Positions 58,071-64,000 of a stretch of DNA of 64,000 nt are shown here, in pieces; the first letter of the stretch is position 1; each line of letters begins with the position of its first letter. The DNA is taken from assembly GCA_031002005.1 (NCBI GenBank), contig JARYHS010008074.1:6456924-6520923 (forward strand), in the 5' to 3' direction. Origin of the DNA: Vandiemenella viatica. Taxonomy: Eukaryota > Arthropoda > Insecta > Orthoptera > Morabidae. A model generated the notes under the pieces. It searched no databases, was not told the origin of the DNA, and worked only from the letters and a program-made list of their open reading frames with translations. The position numbers were made by a program, and so were the translations under genes.

Positions 58071-59264
58071 GTTATAACATGGTATCGAAACAAAATTGTC
58101 TTAGTCTTAGTATCTATGCCGTCCATGGATATTGTATATTCTCTGAGGTGAATGAAATAGAAGACGTTTGTTGCATTCTTGCTTAACTGTTAAACGGGCG
58201 TGTTTAAATACTTAACAGTGTAGCCACATTACTTGGTTCAAAAATATCTATTTCAGCTATCGTTCCCAATAACATTTGTATTTTTCAGGTCAATATATGA
58301 AAATGGGGGAAGGATGGGAAAAACTGTTTAAATAAAATTACCTGTAACAAAAGTACCATTTTAAATTTTTAATATTGTTAATATTTATATGGAAAGGACA
58401 GATAAAATACACCCAACACTCACCAAAGTAGAAGGGAGGAGAGCAGAAGCAATACAAAACAACCCTTTGTCAAGTAGATAGCAGGTGGCTGAGCTCACTC
58501 AAGCCTTGTGCTAGACGCAGTCACTCATAGAATACAATTGGCCAACGGAGGTGGTGGGGGGAACAACGATAATATAACCGCAATTATAAATCCGAGAAAG
58601 ATTTGAACCTGAAGTAATAAAAATAAATATAATAACTGAAAAATAGTAAAAAAATAATTTAAAATATAAACATGTGATTAATAATAAAAAAAAATCGAAA
58701 ATTAATACTGCTAAGAATTTTATTTATTTTCTTGCTTTAGTTTTAGTGCCCTTCATTTAATTTCTGCAGTTGTAGTAATCAATTCAATGGTGATAATTTT
58801 GAAACTGGGCTGTAGCCAGGACATTTCTAGATAATTTCATATTTGAGAAGAGAAATTATTTAACTGGCTGGTTGATCAGTGTGCATAGTCAACAGAGCCT
58901 TCAGATGCCATGTACTGTTTGTATTAGTTTCGTGGCAAGTCATGTTCATTTCTCCTGTTATCTGAACTCTTTTATTATTCAAACTGATTGTAAGTAAATA
59001 TCGATTAAGGGCAAAAGCTGAAGTATAAATCACATTTTGTGGATGAACGTTTTGCTTTACTTTTATGCTATCCTAATTCAAATCTATACAGCAAACAAGT
59101 ATTTTTTATGCTTGCATTGTTATACTGGTATACATGGATAGCTACTTTCCTACTGGCTGTTAATGGGAAAAACAAAGTGCCACATTGAAATTTCAATATT
59201 ATTAATCGAAAATCATGTCTCAAAGAACAAACAGGGGTGGAAAAATGAAAAAGAAACAACTCAC
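58071..59264. other. Intronic DNA between Copia relic and delta-COP exon
   Basis: It contains one Penelope terminal motif copy (58385-58480, core CACCCAACACTCACCAAAGT at 58410-58429). The remainder is AT-rich with no ORF. The donor site of the delta-COP exon lies at 59264. Confidence 0.6.
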
Positions 59265-59466
59265 CTCAAGTTCAGCATATGGATGCTTTGACATAAAGTT
59301 CACTGTCAGTGGAAAAAAGTCTCCAGGTGCACCAGCAGCAGTAAACTCTAAAGTACCAGACTTATTTGACTCATCAATTATCGGCAAAGTCCACAGTAGA
59401 ACATTCTTTCGGGTATCATAGGCGTACTCACCATCACATTCATTAACAACAGGGGATGTGCCGACA
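59265..59466 (-). CDS. deltaCOP: Coatomer subunit delta (delta-COP), penultimate coding exon
   Basis: This 202-nt exon encodes the last nucleotide of a split codon plus 67 residues of the mu-homology domain. The seen blocks are VGTSPVVNECDGEYAYDTRK, VLLWTLPIIDESNKSGTLEF and PGDFFPLTVNFMSKHPYAEL. They match vertebrate ARCN1 blocks such as DGEYRHDSRRN, LPVIDAKNKSGSLEF and NDFFPVQVSFVSK. The acceptor is TTTTGTTACAG|T at 59467/59466 and the donor GAG|gtgagt at 59265/59264. Delta-COP is part of the F-subcomplex of the COPI coat. The open frame is intact and unlike the AT-rich surroundings. Earlier exons lie beyond the right edge of the window; I see none up to 64000. Confidence 0.95.
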
Positions 59467-59555
59467 CTGTAACAAAATATTAAACCTATTATGCTGTTGC
59501 TACATAATCACTATCAATCCAGATCCCCCCTCCCTATAACCCTTACACACAAATA

Positions 59556-60515
59556 CGAGGGATGAATGGTAAATAATGTCTCCACCTTCGTAACTCCTCA
59601 ACAGATGGCAGGACTGGTATGCGGCAGGTACTGGCTTGTTCTGTAGACTCTCCTCTACAGCTCCAGTGGGCGGGAAGCTTCAGCATTGAACGGTTGTAGT
59701 GTTGCAGTGTAAAGTATGGAACCTTGCGCAGGCGGTCGGTCAAAGCGATTCAAGCAACGAGCAGTCATTGAATTCTTGACAGCAGAAGGTGTCACCCCAA
59801 AGGAGATTCATCAAAGAATGCAAGCTGTTTATGGTGACATGAGTACTGTGCGTCGCTGGGTGAGTAAGTTTAAAGATGTTGAGGTGGGAACATCTGACTT
59901 GCGTGACAAACAAAGAGTTGGACGTCCTGTGACAGCAACTACCGAGTTTCACAAGCAAAAAGTTGGACTGATTGAGTGATACGATGATTGTACTGAGAGA
60001 GAAATTGCAAGTATAATCGGCATTTCACAAGAACGTTAGGGTCACATTATTGCGTTACTTGGCTATGGGAAGATCTATGCACGATGGGTACCTCGGATGC
60101 CGACGCCTGAAATGAAAGCGAACAGTGTTGAGATTTGCTAGGAACTCCTCTCTCATTACGAGAATCAAGGTGATGCCTTTCTCTATTCAATTGTGACAGG
60201 AGACAAAACATGGGTACACCATCACGACCAGGAGACGAAACGCCAGTATATGGAATATCGACACAAAGACTCGCCCCAGAAAAAGATATTCAAAACACAG
60301 CCCTCAGGTGGAAAAATCATTGCAACAGTGTTCTGGGAAGCAGATGGTGTTACCTATGTTGATGTCCTCCAACGTGGGACAATAAATACAGAGCGTTACA
60401 TTACAACGTTGTGAACTTTGAAATGACGGCTAAGGAGGGCCCGAAAGGAAAAAAAAATATTGCAATTCAGGCCCGAGTTATGACCATGGAGGCATTATTT
60501 ATCGTTCAGCCCTCG
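59556..60515 (+). mobile_element. Mariner element, internally deleted
   Basis: The inverted ends CGAGGGATGAATGGTAAATA (left) and CGAGGGCTGAACGATAAATA (right, reverse-complemented) are flanked by TA (59554-59555 and 60516-60517). At 960 bp it is shorter than the usual roughly 1.3 kb. It lies in the intron upstream of the penultimate delta-COP exon. Confidence 0.9.
59716..60414 (+). pseudogene. Mariner transposase, truncated and broken
   Basis: The N-terminal HTH is clear (FKQRAVIEFLTAEGVTPKEI, STVRRWVSKF), then GRPVTATTEF. A TGA at about 59977 and a TAG near 60039 interrupt it. The catalytic first aspartate is in VTGDKTWVHHHD (60197-60232), followed by MEYRHKDSPQKKIFKTQPSG and TVFWEADGV. The second and third catalytic aspartates (DD34D) are missing because the sequence jumps from YITTL to the right TIR. 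The family usually has TGDE where this copy has TGDK. Confidence 0.85.
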
Positions 60516-61049
60516 TACCATGAGGTCTTAAAATTTGAAGGTATGTGTGTTTGCATAATGGAGAGCTGAAATAATTTTTAATATTTATTTATATGGAAAG
60601 GAAAGATAAAATATATCCACCGCTCACAAAAGTTGACGGGATGATGGTAAAAGCAACAAAAAATATTCCAAACACACACACACACATATTTCAGGCTACA
60701 TAAAAACCATCATGTGACCGAGTTCACACATGCTTGCATTGTCAAAACAGCTACATAAATGGTGGATTCGACCATTCATTTTTTTTTTATACTTATAGGT
60801 TTTATTTCAAAATCATGTTTTACTTTCTTTATTAATAATTTATTTTACATTTTTAAATAATTTCTTGTACATGTCCCAATTTTCTTTTATTTTCACTTCA
60901 TTAACTTTTCCACTGATATAGAAAATGTAGTTTTTAAGGGTGCAGGTGGGGTGGAGATGCGAAAAGGGGGTTGCAGCAAGAGAGATATGTTATCGTACAG
61001 GACCAACAGGGAAATTAAGGTTTGTGCTGGGTATTATTGCAAAGTGATT
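60516..61049. other. Unassigned; one Penelope terminal motif
   Basis: 60590-60680 carries the GGAAAGGAAAGATAAAATAT motif with CCACCGCTCACAAAAGTTGA, a diverged copy of the shared terminal piece. No gene. Confidence 0.5.
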
Positions 61050-62250
61050 TTTCACTGAAACAGATGTGTATACTGTGGTTGAGAAGGTAAGAAGGCCACA
61101 TCTACTGGGGCGAAAATTATACCCTTCGACCCATCCCCTCCACTCGCACTGCGGCACTCTGATAGTGGTGGTTGGGGTGGTACGCTCCGACGTGATGAGC
61201 AGTGATCTTCAGTCTGCTTGCCATCTCTGTCGTGCACGGTGCCTTGGCTCTAGTGTTTCCGGAGCCACTTCAGTGCTGGGATCCAAGTTTGGTTTAGTTG
61301 CAACCGTTGTGTTTGTTGATGAGGTTATTTCGAAGCCGGATCTCAATGGCTTCCATGTATATGAAGTCCCAAAAGTGAGATTGTTTCTCAGGACCTCAGT
61401 GTCCTCATATTTGATAGTATGCCAGGTTTCTAGAGATTGTTCAGCAATTGCTGATTTTGATGGCTGCTGTAGGTCGGTGTGACACTTATGTTCTGTGCAC
61501 CATTCTTCAATTGTGTGAACGGTCTGTCCGACGTATGTTTTCCCACACTTGCACAATATGTGGTATAAGCCAAGTCCCAGATCATCTTTAACTGAGCCTA
61601 GAAATGCTGTAATCTTGGCCAACAGCCGGTAAACACAATCGGTGTTGTGTTGGCAAAGAATTCTGCCAATCTTGCTCGATACATTGCCGGCGTACGGGAT
61701 TAAGTCTGTGGCCCTAGGTTTGTCCTCCGGGTCAGTTGGTTCTCGAGTGGTCTTCTGCCTGAAGGTGCGCCAAATTTGGCGGTTGTAATAGCCATTATCC
61801 TAGAACATGTTCTTGAGGTGTGTTAGTTCTGCAGACAGACTCTGTGAAGAGTCGTGGCAGCTGGAGGCAGGTAATATTGGTCCGTGTGAGGAGCCTTACG
61901 GTGAGCACTGTGTCCTAATGTGCATTCAACCCACTACCGGGTGTCAGGGTCGAGTGAGCACACCGACTGTACGTGAAGGTCGAGTAATTGACGTCCGATG
62001 GAAACAAGCCAATTGCGTGTGTCTCCGATCCATTCTCGTACGAATGCAAGACTGGCTTTTCTGGTAATCCGGTTTGCTGCAGGTGTTCTGGCTGTGATGA
62101 ACAATCCTGGTATCTCTTCAGAAAAGTAAGTGCACTCAGAAGGCTCTGTTTCCGAGCTTATCGAGCTTCTTGACTTGCTTTAGGATTTCCTACCCATAGA
62201 GGTAACTGATAGGTAATCGTAGGTCTTCCTGGCGAATCTGATGCATGCAG
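61050..62250 (-). pseudogene. Penelope-like copy e, C-terminal half with GIY-YIG
   Basis: The minus frame 61209-61622 is open. YRLLAKITAFLGSVKD leads to LYHILCKCGKTYVGQTVHTI, a GIY-YIG core, then EHKCHTDLQQPSKSAIAEQS and DTEVLRNNLTF. Upstream (61640-61990) GNVSSKIGRILCQHNTDCV and PHTDQYYLP match copy f. The RT itself is lost. The 3' UTR (61050-61200) shares a block with copy f's 3' end. Confidence 0.8.
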
Positions 62251-62279
62251 CCAGATCAATTTATAGTAGTTCAGCGAAT

Positions 62280-63760
62280 TTTCGAAAGCTTAACATGCCA
62301 TCATCTTCAGGCTGCATCTGCTGACTGGGAAACAATTGAACTTCCTTACCAGACGATACAGCCATGACACTTTGTCCACATGCTGCCACACCACCTAGGA
62401 TTATGGACTCCCAAAAGAGCACAAGCCAGGCTTGCTCATGAGGCCTACAGTAAGCACCACTGTCCGTCAGTTGGCAAGTGTGACCGCCGTATCAAGAACT
62501 AGGCTCAGTTTGTCGAACACCTACAACGACTGAGACTGTCTGACTCTGATTTCATGCCCAGTTTCAATGTAGTGTCAGTTTTAACCATGGTTCCTCTCCA
62601 GAAATCACTTGAACTAATTGGCGAGAAATTTGGGCCTGAGCTCACAAAACTGTTCATCTTTGTTCTAACATCAATGTATCTTCTCGTTGATGGATAGTAT
62701 TAAGAACAGATGGATGAAGTAGCTATGGGAAGACCACTGTCACCTGTGGTTGCCAGCTTGTATATGGAGCACTTTAAGGATGATGCACTGGAATCGGCAG
62801 AATTCAAACCAACAGTTTTCAATAAATATGTGGATGACAGGTTCGTCACTTGGCCCCACGGAAAAGAAGAATTTCAATCTTTTCTGAAACTACTGAACTT
62901 CATCCACACCCAAATACAGTTCACCGTGGAAGTGGAACACAACGGCTCGGATGTGCTGGTAAAGAGAAGTCCGGATGGCACATTAGGACAGAGTGTTTAC
63001 CGAACGGCTACTCACACGGACCAGTTTTTACACGCCTCCAGCTGCCATGACCCGTCACAGAGAGAAGGAGCGTTAAATACATTGGTTAACAGAGCCCGTG
63101 TGATTTCTGACACAGACAGTCTGTCTGCAGAACTAACACACCTCAAGAACGAGTTCCAGGGTAATGGCTATGACAATCGCCCAAATTCAGTGTGCCTCCA
63201 TGCAGAAGACCACTCGAGAACCAACTGACGAGGAGGACAAACCTAGGACTACAGCCTTCATCCCATACACCGGCAATACATCGAGCAAGATTGGCAGAAT
63301 TCTTTGCCGACACAACACCGATTGCGTTTACCGGCTGTTGGCCAAGAGTGTAGCATTTTTAGGCTTGGTTAAAGATCATCTAGGACTTAGGAAACTTGAC
63401 TTATACAACATACTGTGCGAGTGTGGAAAAGCATTTGTCGGACAGACCATTCACACCATTGAAGAATAGTGCACAGAACAAAACGTCACACTGAGCTACA
63501 GCAGCCATCAAAATCAGTAATTGCTGAACAATGTCTAGAGACCAGGCATACTATCAAATACCAGGATACCGAGATTCTGAGAAACACATCTCACTTTTGG
63601 GACTGTGCATACAAGGAAGCCACGTCAACAAAGACAAGGGGGTTATAACTAAGCCAAGCTTGGATCACAACACCAAAGTGGCTCCGGAAATACCACTGTG
63701 CACGATGGAGACAGCACACAGACGGAAGATCAGTGCTTGACGCGTTGGAGCATACCACCT
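62280..63760 (+). pseudogene. Penelope-like copy f, RT and GIY-YIG nuclease
   Basis: Copy f lies in divergent orientation to copy e. MVPLQKSLELIGEKFGPELT (62590s) precedes the RT palm. In 62710-63228 AMGRPLSPVVASLYMEHFKD is followed by the catalytic KYVDDRFVTWPHG (about 62827-62865), FTVEVEHNGSDVLVK and THTDQFLHASSCHDPSQREG. A frame change near 63164 leads to SSKIGRILCRHNTDCVYRLL and LYNILCECGKAFVGQTIHTI, the GIY-YIG core, with a TAG soon after at about 63468. Stops also lie at 62697. The closing 3' UTR runs to about 63900. Confidence 0.85.
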
Positions 63761-64000
63761 ACACTACTGTTATCGGAGCGCCGCACCATAGTGGATGGGT
63801 TGGGTCAAAGCGTATAAATACCTCGCAATCAGAAATGGCTCTCGCTCTGAGTACCAATTGAATTGAAACATCTTAGGACTGTCTTTGAACAGAATGGCTT
63901 ACTCTTGATGACAGATGGAGCGTGAGTTATTCAGAAGATGGCAAGACTACTGACTGAACAATATGAACCATCAAAAACTCTTGCCTTTCTTCCATATGAT
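63761..64000 (+). other. 3' region of Penelope-like copy f and window edge
   Basis: 63745-63815 shares a GTTATCGGAGCGCCGC...GGATGGGTTGGGTC block with the outer side of copy e (61130-61190, inverted). This marks matching 3' ends. The rest is unassigned. Confidence 0.5.

Larger units (their letters stand above)
8993..59264 (-). other. deltaCOP: Terminal intron of delta-COP (50,272 bp)
   Basis: On the minus strand the intron begins with a GAG|gtgagt donor (59265/59264) and ends with a cag|ATC acceptor (8993/8992). Both flanking exons end on codon boundaries, so the splice is phase 0. The protein on either side is continuous with the family alignment, and no missing exon is needed between them. 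Essentially all of the mobile elements listed here lie inside this intron, in both orientations. That the pre-mRNA is spliced across it is inferred, not shown. Confidence 0.85.

Overview
This window is animal, almost certainly insect and most likely orthopteran (grasshopper or locust) DNA. It is AT-rich and very poor in host genes. It is filled with LINEs, Penelope-like elements and Tc1/mariner, hAT-like and Harbinger-like DNA transposons, plus tRNA-derived SINEs with a perfect B box. The orthopteran reading rests on recalled resemblance of the SINEs to locust repeats and on the very large intron, so it is an inference.

Host gene: the only host gene I can support lies on the minus strand and spans most of the window. 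It is the 3' end of the coatomer delta subunit gene (delta-COP, ARCN1). The penultimate coding exon is 59265-59466 and the last coding exon is 8903-8992. The two join in phase with consensus splice sites and encode the conserved C-terminal end of the protein. The intron between them is 50,272 bp and holds nearly everything else in the window.

Layout: 1-7920 holds LINE relics and unassigned DNA beyond the gene's 3' end, with a Penelope-type fragment at 7930-8130. 8169-8902 is the probable 3' UTR. 9324-13365 is a candidate 4.0-kb element with short terminal inverted repeats (TIRs), holding degenerate internal modules and a TA-flanked deletion derivative (12041-12894). 14412-15640 is a Tc1-like relic with a foldback. 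16400-18120 is Penelope debris with a 222-bp palindrome. 19600-23930 holds hAT relics and an RTE-like non-autonomous element carrying a SINE. 24480-28290 is a Penelope-like element split by a LINE.

28411-42505 is a near full-length LINE (family A). Its ORF1 is split by a 9.68-kb hAT-like element. That element carries LINE B, which in turn carries an antisense LINE A copy and a Harbinger-like foldback. 42506-46230 is a third LINE family (C, minus strand). 46380-54260 holds two Penelope-like copies; one is split by a young Gag-only LTR retrotransposon (46707-53072). 55200-58070 holds SINE pieces and a deleted Copia element. 59556-60515 is a deleted mariner. 61050-63760 is a divergent pair of Penelope-like copies.

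How it fits together: several insertions are dated relative to one another by clean empty sites. Removing the insert plus one target-site copy restores the host element's reading frame in four cases (target duplications ACTAC, TTA, CCAAAAA and GTAGG). A fifth case, the LTR element in a Penelope-like copy, has a GTGT duplication. The LTR element is the youngest datable event, with LTRs of 704 bp differing at 4 positions by eye. Nothing suggests a classical gene cluster. The notable biology is the very large, deeply nested terminal intron and several non-autonomous or deletion-derivative elements.
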